A stretch of 44,275 nt of DNA from Clostridiales bacterium (GCA_004556395.1 SFHK01000022.1:1-44275); one strand, 5' to 3'; numbered from the stretch's first letter, positions 7,370 through 16,247 are shown. Notes: a model not told the origin generated them from the letters alone. Numbers and translations are program-made.

Positions 7370-9508
7370 TCAAACAAACTGCGCCGAGCCGCCCTCGCAG
7401 CGCACATCCAGCCCGCACGTCGGGCTGTACGCATCCGGATTCAGCAGAATGCCAAAGCCGTCCGCACCGTGATCCTCCACCGCGTACGCATCCGCCAGCG
7501 CCTGATACTCGTAAAGCGGCAGGCTCACCGCCGTTCGCCCGAGCCGCCGCATCCGCTCCCGCGTAAAGAAGCCCAGCCGCAAAAGACGTAAATCCTCCTC
7601 GTTGTCCGATGTGGGAATATACACGATGCGCGACCCTTTGTCGTCAATCATGCGGAAATCCTCCGCGACCTTTTGAAACAGCAAATGCGCCTCCGAGTCC
7701 AGAACGCGCGGCTGATCCAGCCCTTCCTCGCCGTGCGCCCACAGGAGCTTTGCAAAATAACGCTCAATCGCCGCCCGGGTGTTGATGTCCTCATATTCCT
7801 CGAGCACCTCCGCCGCGGGCACCATGCGCAGACGCAGCGCCGCGCTGACTCGCCCCTCGCCTTCGAAGATGTGAACGGTACTTTCCGCCGCCTTTCTTCC
7901 GCCCTCGCGATTGCAGCGTCCCGCCGCCTGTAAAATGCTGTCCAGCCCCGACATTTCCCGCCACACGGTGGGAAAATCCACGTCCACGCCCGCCTCCACA
8001 AGGCTGGTGGACACCACGCGGCAGCGAAGACCTTCCTTCAGGCGACCGCGAATCTCATCCAGCGTGCGCGAACGATCCACAGCCGTCATCAGCGTAGACA
8101 GATGAAACCGCCCATTCTCCGGCAGCATCCGGAAAATCTCCCGCGCACGCTTGCGCGAATTGACCACGCACAGCGCCTGCTCTTCCTCCGAAAGCCGCTG
8201 CGAAACCATTTCGTCCGACAAAAGCCCCTCGCGGACAAAATGCACCCTTCGAAAGAAATCAAACAGCCCGTCCGGGTTCGGCGCAAGCTCTCGAATGGGC
8301 ATCTCCGGCGCAAATTTATGAAACAGCTTTCCCAGCGCCGGCTGCGTCGCCGTGCATAGCACCGCCGTCGCTCCATAACGCCGCACAAGCTCCGCAATCG
8401 CGGATACGCACGGCTTTAAAAGCGTGACCGGCAGCGTCTGCGCCTCGTCGAAGATGATCACGCTCTGCGCAAGGTTGTGCAGCTTTCGGCAGCGCGAGGT
8501 TTTCGCCGCGTACAGCGACTCAAAGAACTGCACGGCCGTCGTCACAATCACCGGCGCGTCCCAATTTTCGCAAGCAAGACGGCGGCGCTGCGCCGCCGAA
8601 TCCTCCGCATCCTCGCCCTCGCCGCCGAGCTCCGCCTGACTGTGATGCTCAAGCACGTTCTCCGCGCCCAGAAATTTTGAAAATGTATCCGCCGTCTGTT
8701 CAATAATGCTTGTATAAGGGATAACATAAATCACGCGCTTCAGACCATGCTCTTTTGCATGACTGAGCGCAAAGGCCAATGAAGCCACCGTTTTTCCGCC
8801 GCCCGTCGGCACGGTCAGCGTGTAAAGTCCCTTCGGCTTCTCGCCGCCCCGCAGACATTCCTCCAGAATTTCATTTCTGCGACGGCACAGCTCGTCTCGC
8901 GGCGCCGTCAGCCACGGCTCGACATGCGCCTTCAGCCTGCCGAACAATTCTTCCAAAGACGCAAACTCGCCGCGCGGCCGCTCGCCCTGCAGCGCCTTTT
9001 CCGTGTCCAGATAATCCGCGTCCACCAGACAGGAAAACAACATGCGCGTATACATGGCCGCTTCAACGGACTCAAAACGATTCGTTACCCATTCCGGAAG
9101 ATCCGTGCAGCCGTCAATCGCCACCTCGCGCTTCCACGCCGATGGATCCATCTTGCCATCCAGTTTCTTCTGGGCGCGCAGCATCAGATTCCCATCAAAA
9201 TCCGGAAGCCCTCCATGATGCCCCGCAATGGCAAACGCCGCCGGAATATCTCCCAGCCGAAGCGCCTCCTGCATGCCCGCCGTGGAATGATCCACCTTGC
9301 CGACATGCTCCGGGTCGCGCTGCCGCTTCTGCCCCTCCTCGCTGTACTTGCCAATGTCGTGAAGAAGCCCAACCCGAGCCCCTTCCCGCGGCGAACCAAT
9401 ATCCCGGCCAAACGTCTCCGCACGCAGAGCAACGCCTTCCAGATGCTCCTTCAGCCCCTGAAAGCTCCCGTCCTCCCGCCTGTGCGTCACAAACGTTTTC
9501 CGCTCCAT
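7370..9508 (-). CDS. cas3: CRISPR helicase-nuclease Cas3 (type I-C)
   Basis: This 712-residue Cas3 has an N-terminal HD nuclease and a C-terminal superfamily 2 helicase. HD residues are His50-Asp51 in LLHDIGKYS, His74 in VDHS, His97-His98 in AGHHGG, and Asp163/Asp165. Helicase motifs are PTGGGKT at 234-240, DEAQ at 354-357, and later TSLVEAGVDVDFP and QAAGRCNREG. It degrades target DNA recruited by Cascade. The ATG at 9508 follows a GGGAG site; the frame is open 30 codons further upstream, but that stretch contains the promoter and operator-like dyad. It is the first gene of the cas operon. All key residues are present. Confidence 0.97.
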   Translation of the reverse strand: MERKTFVTHRREDGSFQGLKEHLEGVALRAETFGRDIGSPREGARVGLLHDIGKYSEEGQKRQRDPEHVGKVDHSTAGMQEALRLGDIPAAFAIAGHHGGLPDFDGNLMLRAQKKLDGKMDPSAWKREVAIDGCTDLPEWVTNRFESVEAAMYTRMLFSCLVDADYLDTEKALQGERPRGEFASLEELFGRLKAHVEPWLTAPRDELCRRRNEILEECLRGGEKPKGLYTLTVPTGGGKTVASLAFALSHAKEHGLKRVIYVIPYTSIIEQTADTFSKFLGAENVLEHHSQAELGGEGEDAEDSAAQRRRLACENWDAPVIVTTAVQFFESLYAAKTSRCRKLHNLAQSVIIFDEAQTLPVTLLKPCVSAIAELVRRYGATAVLCTATQPALGKLFHKFAPEMPIRELAPNPDGLFDFFRRVHFVREGLLSDEMVSQRLSEEEQALCVVNSRKRAREIFRMLPENGRFHLSTLMTAVDRSRTLDEIRGRLKEGLRCRVVSTSLVEAGVDVDFPTVWREMSGLDSILQAAGRCNREGGRKAAESTVHIFEGEGRVSAALRLRMVPAAEVLEEYEDINTRAAIERYFAKLLWAHGEEGLDQPRVLDSEAHLLFQKVAEDFRMIDDKGSRIVYIPTSDNEEDLRLLRLGFFTRERMRRLGRTAVSLPLYEYQALADAYAVEDHGADGFGILLNPDAYSPTCGLDVRCEGGSAQFV

Positions 9509-9524
9509 CAGTCCGTCTCCCGAT

Positions 9525-9538
9525 ACAATAAGTATTGT
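9525..9538. promoter_or_regulatory. Operator-like dyad in the cas operon 5' UTR
   Basis: ACAATA and TATTGT form a 6-bp dyad with two central bases. It lies between the cas promoter -10 element and the cas3 ribosome binding site. Its position just after the transcription start would suit a repressor, or a weak RNA hairpin. No regulator gene is adjacent, so the function is inferred. Confidence 0.4.
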
Positions 9539-9569
9539 TTTTGTTGTTTTTATCCACTTATGTAACGCA

Positions 9570-9598
9570 ATTATACCACATACAGTTTTTAATGTCAA
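9570..9598 (-). promoter_or_regulatory. Consensus sigma-A promoter of the cas operon
   Basis: On the minus strand there is a perfect TTGACA (9598-9593), a 17-base spacer, and a perfect TATAAT (9575-9570). TGG directly before the -10 makes it also an extended -10 (TGnTATAAT). The predicted start is near 9563, giving a leader of about 55 bases before cas3. The region is strikingly AT-rich against its surroundings. Confidence 0.9.
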
Positions 9599-9663
9599 TT
9601 ATTTTACGTCTCATTTTTTCACATTTTCAAGATGAATTCTTTAATCAGCGGCTTGCAAGACAG

Positions 9664-9696
9664 AATACACGCGCGGAGGGAATCCGCGCGTGTATT
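9664..9696 (-). terminator. Terminator-like hairpin after the GH106-like gene
   Basis: A perfect 14-bp stem (AATACACGCGCGGA with its complement) has a 5-base loop and lies 13 bases past the stop codon. The following T-tract on the minus strand is weak (TTCTGTCTT). It may also keep transcription out of the cas promoter region. Confidence 0.7.
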
Positions 9697-9708
9697 GACA
9701 GGTGGTTT

Positions 9709-12624
9709 TCAGCCGAGCTCGATGGTATCGATTCCGAAGCAGGTGAAGGCGTAGCGATTGGTGTATTTGGGGCTCTTTCCGTCCTGCCATGTACCCGAGA
9801 GGGTGAAGGACATGGGCGAGATGGAGAAGGACTCCGGGTCATCGGGGTTATGGAACGGGCCGTAGAGGTTCCGGCAGCTATTCGTCAGCTCGAGAGTCAT
9901 CATATTCTCGCCGGGGCGCACGTCGCCGGAGATATCCGCTTCGTCGGTGAACATCAGCATATGCTCCTTGCCTCCGTTCACGGAAATCTTCGCCACGGCG
10001 AAGCGGCCGTTCAGGCGCAGCTTCGTTTCGGTTCCCTCGGCGACGAACGGCACGCGCACGCGAATGGTGCCCGCGAAGAACGGGAAGCCGTCCGCTGCCA
10101 GCGAATTTAGGTTCACGTACTTGCGCGGCAGCGTGACGCGGAACGGGCCGTCCGTCAGGAGGGTGTTCTTCGCGCCGGGCTCCATTTCCGGCGTTTCGAC
10201 GCAGAAGTCTCCGCGCAGGTAGATGTCCTCAATGTCCGTTTCGAAGCTCAGGCAGTTTACCAGACTCTCCGTCGTGTCGTCATGATCGTAGTACACGCCG
10301 TTGTATACCTTGTATACGTGCTCCGGCTGATAATAGTCGATCATGAACACGATCTGGTTCCGGCCGAACTTCACCTTCTCGGCGATGTCGGCGGACACGA
10401 ACGCCGGATCCTGCGTGCCGGGCTGATCGAACGCGAGCGGCTCGCCGTTCAGCCACGCGCCGGCGGAGCGCATCTTCTCTGCTTCCACGCGCAGCTTCTC
10501 GGGTTTCGCCTTGATTTCGAACTCATAGCGCACATACACGGTGCCGTTGCGCTTTTCGCGCAGCAGACGGTCGGACACGGCCATCACGGGCATGGGCTCG
10601 GTGAAGGTCACGTTGTCGTACGACAGGCTGCAATGATCCACCGTCAGCGCGTTTTCGTCCATGCGCTCGATGAACGCCGACGGCGCGGCCAAGGCCTTCA
10701 GGAGCGTTTCGGTTGCTTTTTCACCCGCCTGCGCCGTAGAGGACAGGAACAGAATCGTGCTCTCGCCGGGACGGAACGAAAGCGGAATATCGATGCCGCC
10801 CGTCTCCGCGTTCTCAAAGTACACAGGCTCATACGTGCGGTTCTCGGCACGGAAGCGCTTGGCGCCGCGGGCGTTCACGTGCAGCTTCAGCGAGAAGTCC
10901 TCGGTATCCGACAGGTTGACCGCGTAGATGAAGTCGCCAAACTCGCTGCGGCGAATCGTCATGCGCACGGCCGTATCGTACCGGTCAATGGACACGCCGG
11001 GGTTCTTCAGATCGTCGAAGGTGATGTTGCTCACAAGGCCAATCTTCGCGGGCACGCCGTCCACCAGCGACGGAACCTGCTCGCCGTCAAAGTACAGGCG
11101 GCCGCCCTCGTCCACGAATTTCTTCAGAAGCTCGACCGTCTCGTGGTCAAGTCCCTTCATGTCGGGCACGACGACGGTGGAATAGGAGCACTTGCCGATC
11201 ACGAGCCGTCTGCCCTTTACCGAGCCGTATTTCGCCAGCAGCGTTTCATCGGCGTAGTGATGGCCGACGCCGCGCGCGCCCAGCCGCTCGGCCAGGTTTT
11301 CGAAGCGCGCGTTCAGCTCGCTCACGCTCTTGCCGTCGTCGCGCTTGAAGGTGAAGTAGGCGCTGTGAATCGGGTGGATGACCACCGTGTCGGCCACCTC
11401 GCGGCTCTCAGCCAGCATATAGCCGAGGGTCGTGAAGTAGTCGTTGAAGAAACGGAAATCCTTCGTCCACGGGTTATGGTTGGAATAGAACGCGGGATAA
11501 TCGCGCTTTCTCTGGCCGCGGATCGAATACGGATACAGGTGCTGGCACATCAGGTTGATGCCGTTCACATACTGCCACTCGGCGATGCGCTTCAGCTCCT
11601 TGGGCGTTACGTCCCAGCCGCAGCAGGCGAAGGTCTCGGTCAGCGTGTGCTTGCGGCCCAGCTGCTGCGCAACCGAGGAAACCTGCCGGGGCGAAACCTC
11701 GCTGCCAACGCGGCGCCCCAGCCAGTCCATGCCCGGAATATGCTCGTACTGATAAAACGGCATGACGCCCGCGCAGCACATCATCTGGCCGAACAGGCTG
11801 CTCTCCTCGATCGAATGGCCGGTCATCATGCAGTTGTGCTTTTCGCACCAGCGGAAAATCTGCCCGGCGAACGACTCGGTATACAGCTCGTTCATCAGCT
11901 TCCAGTAGCGGTAGCGCAGACGGTCGCTCTCGTCGCAGTCCATGAACAGCGCGCCCAGCTCCTTCAAAAGATCCTCGCCGTAACGCTCCCTGTACGCCTT
12001 CAGCATCACCGGCGAGTACGCCGTCTGATAGCGGAAATACTGCGGCTCGTCGGTAAAGAAGCCCATCAGCACGCGGCCAAACTGATCCTTGAAGCGCTCA
12101 TAGTACTTCTCGTGCGTTTCCTCGATGAATTTCTGCACGATTTCCGGATTGAGAATGTCCACAACGGAGCTGTTCGTGCGGTCGTACAGGCAGACGCAGC
12201 TTTCGCCCTCGTCCCGCCATACGCGAATGAGGTGCCCCTCCTCCAGACGATAGCACGCCAGCGCCATGGGATCGAACGTCGCCTTGGCTTCGCAGGTGAG
12301 ATAGTGCGCGAAATTGGCGCTGTCCTCCAACAGCTTCATGCCGGCGAAGCCGCTCGGCCAGCCGTTTTCGTCGTATGCCCATGCGTCCATGCCCTGCTTT
12401 TTGGCTTCGTCGATACAAGCGTCAACGGCCTTGAACCAGTCCTCGCCCATATACTCGGTCAGAAGGCCGCCGCGCGCGTGCATGAAAAAGCCGCCGATAC
12501 CCGCCTTCTTCATCTCGCGAATCTGCCGGCGCAGCTCCTCCGGCTCCAGCTGGTCGTTCCAGCTCCAGAAAGGTATGGACTGGTATTCCGTGAGATTCCC
12601 CTCAAGTCGTTCGATCAGGTTCAT
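9709..12624 (-). CDS. GH106-like glycoside hydrolase (alpha-L-rhamnosidase-like)
   Basis: The product is a large cytoplasmic protein of 971 residues with no signal peptide. The N-terminus has the pattern IPFWSWNDQLEPEELRRQI, then GIGGFFMHARGG and WAYDENGWPSG. I recognise this from GH106-related glycosidases, which include alpha-L-rhamnosidases. A TIM-barrel-like catalytic half is followed by beta-rich, galactose-binding-like domains, with a sugar-binding-type segment near the C-terminus. The ATG at 12624 is chosen because GGGGGG precedes it by a few bases; the longer frame runs into the palindromic element. It is divergent from a phosphoesterase-GH2 operon, suggesting a plant-glycan or glycoside use locus. 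Family membership is fairly sure, exact substrate unknown. Confidence 0.75.
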   Translation of the reverse strand: MNLIERLEGNLTEYQSIPFWSWNDQLEPEELRRQIREMKKAGIGGFFMHARGGLLTEYMGEDWFKAVDACIDEAKKQGMDAWAYDENGWPSGFAGMKLLEDSANFAHYLTCEAKATFDPMALACYRLEEGHLIRVWRDEGESCVCLYDRTNSSVVDILNPEIVQKFIEETHEKYYERFKDQFGRVLMGFFTDEPQYFRYQTAYSPVMLKAYRERYGEDLLKELGALFMDCDESDRLRYRYWKLMNELYTESFAGQIFRWCEKHNCMMTGHSIEESSLFGQMMCCAGVMPFYQYEHIPGMDWLGRRVGSEVSPRQVSSVAQQLGRKHTLTETFACCGWDVTPKELKRIAEWQYVNGINLMCQHLYPYSIRGQRKRDYPAFYSNHNPWTKDFRFFNDYFTTLGYMLAESREVADTVVIHPIHSAYFTFKRDDGKSVSELNARFENLAERLGARGVGHHYADETLLAKYGSVKGRRLVIGKCSYSTVVVPDMKGLDHETVELLKKFVDEGGRLYFDGEQVPSLVDGVPAKIGLVSNITFDDLKNPGVSIDRYDTAVRMTIRRSEFGDFIYAVNLSDTEDFSLKLHVNARGAKRFRAENRTYEPVYFENAETGGIDIPLSFRPGESTILFLSSTAQAGEKATETLLKALAAPSAFIERMDENALTVDHCSLSYDNVTFTEPMPVMAVSDRLLREKRNGTVYVRYEFEIKAKPEKLRVEAEKMRSAGAWLNGEPLAFDQPGTQDPAFVSADIAEKVKFGRNQIVFMIDYYQPEHVYKVYNGVYYDHDDTTESLVNCLSFETDIEDIYLRGDFCVETPEMEPGAKNTLLTDGPFRVTLPRKYVNLNSLAADGFPFFAGTIRVRVPFVAEGTETKLRLNGRFAVAKISVNGGKEHMLMFTDEADISGDVRPGENMMTLELTNSCRNLYGPFHNPDDPESFSISPMSFTLSGTWQDGKSPKYTNRYAFTCFGIDTIELG

Positions 12625-12684
12625 ATCGTTTCCCCCCGGTTGCGGTTGTACTGGGTTTAAGGCAACACCGCGTAAATGAGGTGG

Positions 12685-12796
12685 TCGGCCGGCGAATGGA
12701 TTTTTCGTCAGATGCAAGTGCAAATTCCGAAGGTTTACTGGAGGTAAATCGAGGAATTTGCATGCCGCAGATCGCAACAAAAACCCGCCCGGCCGA
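12685..12796. repeat. 112-bp imperfect palindromic intergenic element
   Basis: The element has nested inverted repeats. The outer arms begin TCGGCCGG at 12685 and end CCGGCCGA at 12796. A perfect 10-bp inner pair is TGCAAATTCC (12719-12728) with GGAATTTGCA (12753-12762). Inside that, GGTTTAC faces GTAAATC. This looks like a mobile or dispersed intergenic palindrome rather than a plain terminator. A flanking TTTAAGGCAACACCGC at about 12657-12672 may belong to it. No second copy was noticed in this window. Confidence 0.65.
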
Positions 12797-12825
12797 TTGA
12801 CTTTCCTCCCCGCATTCGGTATACT
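12797..12825 (+). promoter_or_regulatory. Sigma-A promoter of the phosphoesterase-GH2 operon
   Basis: TTGACT (12797-12802), a 17-base spacer and TATACT (12820-12825) precede the ATG at 12858. The -35 box starts on the base after the palindromic element ends, so the element borders and could influence this promoter. Confidence 0.8.
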
Positions 12826-12857
12826 TATACGCACCATGAAAGGGAGTGTGAGCCCTT

Positions 12858-13961
12858 ATGCCGAAAACCCCGCCCGTCGTGTTCGCGGTCGCCCGGGAAT
12901 ACCAGATCATGGTTCCCGTGGAAGCCGAGTGCGTGATGTGGGTGCAGGTCGGAGACGAAACGTACTATGACGATTCCAACGGCATTCTGCGTTCCTCCCG
13001 CCCCATTCACCGCGTGTCCGTGCCCTGCGAAACGCTGAACCGCGCGGGCCGCTACACCATCTGCACGCGCAAAATCGTCGAGAGAAAGCCCTATTATCCC
13101 ATTCTGGAAGACGAGGTGCGCGCGTCGTTCGATTTCATTCCCGTTCCCGAAAACCGTTCCCCGCGCTTTTTCGTGGTGGCCGACGCGCATAACCACGCGG
13201 AGCCCGCCATCGCGGCCGCGCGCGCCTACGGCGAGATCGACTTTCTGATTCTGAATGGCGACATTCCCAGCCACAGCGGCGACATCGCAAACTTTGACAT
13301 CATTTACCAGATCGCCGGTGAGATCACGGAGGGACGCATTCCCGTGGTATTCGCGCGCGGCAATCACGACCTCCGCGGCGTTCACGCCGAGGATCTGGCC
13401 GACTATACGCCGTCGGACGAAGGACGAACCTACTTCACCTTCCGTCTGGGCGACGTATGGGGCATCGCGCTGGACTGCGGCGAGGACAAGCTCGATTCGC
13501 AGGTGGAATACGGCGGCACCATCTGCTGCCACGCGTTCCGTCTGCGCGAAACCGCGTTCCTCCGCCGCGTAATCGCGAACGCAAAGGACGAATACGAAGC
13601 ACCCGGCGTGCGCCTGCGCCTCGTCGTCGCGCACAATCCCTTCTCGCAGGTGCTCGAGCCGCCCTTCGATATTGAACAGGATCTGTACCGCGAATGGTGC
13701 CAGCTTATAAAGGAAAGCATCCATCCGCAGCTGATGCTCTGCGGCCATATCCACCGGCGCTATATCAGCCTACCCGGCTCGCAGTACGATCAGCTCGGCC
13801 AGCCCTGTCCGATGATCGTCTGCTCCGAGGTCAAAGACGGCCGTTTCACCTTCTGCGGCGTTCGCGTGGACGATTGCGAAACCGCGCAGGTATCCTTTGT
13901 GAATGGCGACGGCTCCCTTGCGGACACGGCCTCCGTTCCGCTCGCGGCGCCTTCCCGATAA
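12858..13961 (+). CDS. Calcineurin-like metallophosphoesterase
   Basis: The protein has 367 residues. An N-terminal domain of about 95 residues resembles the fibronectin-like lid of purple-acid-phosphatase relatives. The metallophosphoesterase core follows: VVADAHNH (Asp109, His111), NGD (Asp135), GNHD (Asn169-His170-Asp171), then VVAHNPF and GHIHRR. Together these provide the two-metal site of phosphoesterases. No signal peptide is visible, so it probably acts in the cytoplasm. It is followed after 36 bases by a GH2 glycosidase with its own strong ribosome binding site, so the two likely form an operon. The substrate cannot be told; a phosphorylated sugar or nucleotide is possible. Confidence 0.85.
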   Translation: MPKTPPVVFAVAREYQIMVPVEAECVMWVQVGDETYYDDSNGILRSSRPIHRVSVPCETLNRAGRYTICTRKIVERKPYYPILEDEVRASFDFIPVPENRSPRFFVVADAHNHAEPAIAAARAYGEIDFLILNGDIPSHSGDIANFDIIYQIAGEITEGRIPVVFARGNHDLRGVHAEDLADYTPSDEGRTYFTFRLGDVWGIALDCGEDKLDSQVEYGGTICCHAFRLRETAFLRRVIANAKDEYEAPGVRLRLVVAHNPFSQVLEPPFDIEQDLYREWCQLIKESIHPQLMLCGHIHRRYISLPGSQYDQLGQPCPMIVCSEVKDGRFTFCGVRVDDCETAQVSFVNGDGSLADTASVPLAAPSR

Positions 13962-13997
13962 AACTCAAACATCCAACAATCAAAAGGAGAGAGCCCT

Positions 13998-15716
13998 ATG
14001 AGTCAGCTTCCCCGCCCGGAATATCCCCGCCCGCAGTTTGTTCGTCCCAGCTGGATGAACCTGAATGGCACCTGGCAGTTTGAAATCGATCATGGCGCGA
14101 GCGGACGTGCCCGCGGCCTGATCGACGGCGCGTACAGCCGCGAAATCACCGTTCCCTTCTGCCCGGAAAGCAGGCTTTCCGGCGTCGAGTACAAGGACTT
14201 TATGGCCGCCGTGTGGTATCGCCGCACGTTCACGCTGCCGGAAGAGGCGCAGGGCAAGCGCGTGCTTCTGCACTTCGGTGCGGTCGACTTCCGCTGCGAA
14301 GCGTGGGTAAACGGCAAGTCCGTCGGCGTGCACGAGGGCGGCTACGTTTCCTTCACCTTCGAAATCACGGACGCGCTCGTGCCCGGCGAAAACACGCTCG
14401 TCGTCTGCGCTGACGACGACCAGCGCGCCGGTTTCCAGCCCTACGGCAAGCAGTCCGCGCGCTATGAATCCTACGGCTGCAGCTACACCCGCACCACCGG
14501 CATCTGGCAGACGGTGTGGCTTGAATGGGTCGAGCCCGCGTACATCCGTCAGGTTCGCATGATTCCCGACGCCGCCAACGGCTCCCTGTATCTGGACGCA
14601 ACGATCGACGGATGCGATCATGGCATGACGCTGACCGCCGAAGCCTCTTTCAGCGGCGCGCCCGAATGCGAAAGCACCGTGCTCGTTGACGGCGGACACG
14701 CAAAGATGACGCTCACGGTGAAAAACAAGCACCTTTGGGGCCCGGGCGAGGGCAATCTGTACGATCTGAAACTCACGCTCGCGAAGGACGGCAAGCCCGG
14801 CGACACGCTGGACAGCTATTTCGCGCTGCGCACCGTCTCGCTGGACGGCATGAAGTGCCTGATCAACGGCAAGCCCGTCTTCCAGCGTCTCATTCTGGAT
14901 CAGGGCTTCTATCCGGACGGCATTTACACCGCCCCCACCGACGAAGCGCTGAAGCACGACATCGAAATGAGCATGGCCATGGGCTTCAACGGCGCGCGCC
15001 TTCATCAGAAGGTGTTCGAGGCCCGCTTCCTCTACTGGGCGGATCGTCTGGGCTATCTGTGCTGGGGCGAAATGGCCAGCTGGGGCATCGACGCGTCGCG
15101 TCCGATGACGATGGGTATCATGCTGCGCGAGTGGCTGGAATCCGTCGAGCGCGATTTCTGCGCGCCGAGCATCATCGGCTGGTGCCCGTACAACGAGGTC
15201 TGGGGCGAATCGAATAACGGTCTGCGCCAGCTGACGCTGCAAATGACCTACCGCGCCACCAAGGCCGCCGATCCCACCCGTCCGGTCATTGATGCCTCCG
15301 GCGGATTCCACTGCTGTGAGACGGACATCTACGATATTCACGACTACGAGCAGGACGTGAACGTCTATAAGGAGCGCTACAAGGCCGGCGCGCCGCTGTT
15401 CGAGCCGTGCCCCGGCAAGCAGCTTTACACTGGCGGCCCCCGCTTCGTCAGCGAGTACGGCGGAATCTACTGGTCGAACGACGAAAAGGGCTGGGGCTAC
15501 GGCGTCGCGCCCAAATCCCGCGAGGAATTCCTCTCCCGCTATGAGGGCCTGACGACCGCGCTTCTGGACAGCCCCGATCTCATGGGCTTCTGCTACACGC
15601 AGCTGACCGACGTCGAGCAGGAACAGAACGGCCTATACACCTATGACCGCCGCCCGAAGTTCCCGCCGGAGGCCATTGCTGCCGTCAACCGCCGGAAGGC
15701 CGCCATCGAAGACTGA
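13998..15716 (+). CDS. GH2-family glycoside hydrolase
   Basis: This 572-residue protein has the GH2 layout: an N-terminal jelly-roll sugar-binding domain (LNGTWQFEID, VWYRRTF, FGAVDFRCEAWVNG, TTGIWQTVWLE), an immunoglobulin-like domain at about 180-280, and a TIM barrel. The acid/base is probably Glu400 in GWCPYNEVWG and the nucleophile Glu486 in RFVSEYGG. Members cleave beta-galactosides, glucuronides, mannosides or similar. It is short for a beta-galactosidase and has no signal peptide, so it likely acts on imported oligosaccharides. AAAGGAGAGAG precedes the ATG. It ends before a 9-bp hairpin. Specificity is unknown. Confidence 0.88.
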   Translation: MSQLPRPEYPRPQFVRPSWMNLNGTWQFEIDHGASGRARGLIDGAYSREITVPFCPESRLSGVEYKDFMAAVWYRRTFTLPEEAQGKRVLLHFGAVDFRCEAWVNGKSVGVHEGGYVSFTFEITDALVPGENTLVVCADDDQRAGFQPYGKQSARYESYGCSYTRTTGIWQTVWLEWVEPAYIRQVRMIPDAANGSLYLDATIDGCDHGMTLTAEASFSGAPECESTVLVDGGHAKMTLTVKNKHLWGPGEGNLYDLKLTLAKDGKPGDTLDSYFALRTVSLDGMKCLINGKPVFQRLILDQGFYPDGIYTAPTDEALKHDIEMSMAMGFNGARLHQKVFEARFLYWADRLGYLCWGEMASWGIDASRPMTMGIMLREWLESVERDFCAPSIIGWCPYNEVWGESNNGLRQLTLQMTYRATKAADPTRPVIDASGGFHCCETDIYDIHDYEQDVNVYKERYKAGAPLFEPCPGKQLYTGGPRFVSEYGGIYWSNDEKGWGYGVAPKSREEFLSRYEGLTTALLDSPDLMGFCYTQLTDVEQEQNGLYTYDRRPKFPPEAIAAVNRRKAAIED

Positions 15717-15729
15717 TCCCTTTTTCAGA

Positions 15730-15760
15730 AAATCCGCCTGAACGCGTTTCGGGCGGATTT
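15730..15760 (+). terminator. Hairpin terminator after the GH2 gene
   Basis: AAATCCGCC pairs with GGCGGATTT (9 bp) around a 13-base loop. A T-rich but interrupted CGTATTTTC follows. It sits between convergent genes and is nearly symmetric, so it may act in both directions. Confidence 0.7.
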
Positions 15761-15775
15761 CGTATTTTCATAAAG

Positions 15776-15803
15776 AAAACGCCCTCCGGAAGGCCGGAAG
15801 GCG
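15776..15803 (-). terminator. Rho-independent terminator of the zinc-ribbon gene
   Basis: On the minus strand CGCCTTCCGG pairs with CCGGAGGGCG (10 bp with one G-U) around CCTT, followed by TTTTCTTT. This is a standard intrinsic terminator placed just after the stop at 15818. Confidence 0.85.
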
Positions 15804-15817
15804 CTTTGAGCTATGAA

Positions 15818-16114
15818 TTAATAACGGCTCTGACGGTTGGCTTCGAAGCACTCACGGCAGTAGACCGGACGGTCTCCGCGGGGCTGGAAGGGAACCTGAG
15901 TGGGACGGCCGCAGCCATCGCAGATCACGTCATACATCTGACGCTCGCCGCGGTTGCTGTTGCCACCGTTCTGCTGACGGCGGGCGGCACGGCAGGCCGG
16001 GCAGCGGCCGGGCTCATTCTGGAAGCCCTTGTCGGCGTAGAACTGCTGCTCGGAAGCGGTGAACACGAACTCGTTGCCACACTCGCGGCAAACCAAAGTC
16101 TTGTCTTCGTACAT
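15818..16114 (-). CDS. Zinc-ribbon protein with CxxC pairs
   Basis: This small protein of 98 residues has four CxxC pairs: Cys9/12, Cys38/41, Cys65/68 and Cys86/89. The first half (LVCRECGNEFVFTASEQQFYA) matches the zf-trcl-type zinc ribbon common in Clostridia. The second half (CDGCGRPTQVPFQPRGDRPVYCRECF) matches the 'CxxC-x17-CxxC' type. Each half probably binds one zinc ion. The function of the family is unknown; nucleic-acid binding is often proposed. The ATG at 16114 is preceded by GAGGAGG. An in-frame ATG at 16231 would add 39 residues, but they lack zinc-ribbon character and a good binding site, so that segment is taken as leader RNA. Confidence 0.88.
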   Translation of the reverse strand: MYEDKTLVCRECGNEFVFTASEQQFYADKGFQNEPGRCPACRAARRQQNGGNSNRGERQMYDVICDGCGRPTQVPFQPRGDRPVYCRECFEANRQSRY

Positions 16115-16247
16115 GGATAAATCCTCCTCTACTGATGGCCTCTGTCTGATGATTGATCGCCTTGTTGATTCGTTCCTTTCATCGGCAGGGGTAACCACCG
16201 GGAGGGACACGGCTAACCAGGGTTCTTTCATTACAGGGCTTATCTAT

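Noticed and set aside
10282..12660. 792-codon plus-strand frame opposite the GH106-like gene
   Set aside because: Its composition is rich in His, Arg, Val and Leu without domains, typical of antisense to a GC-rich gene.
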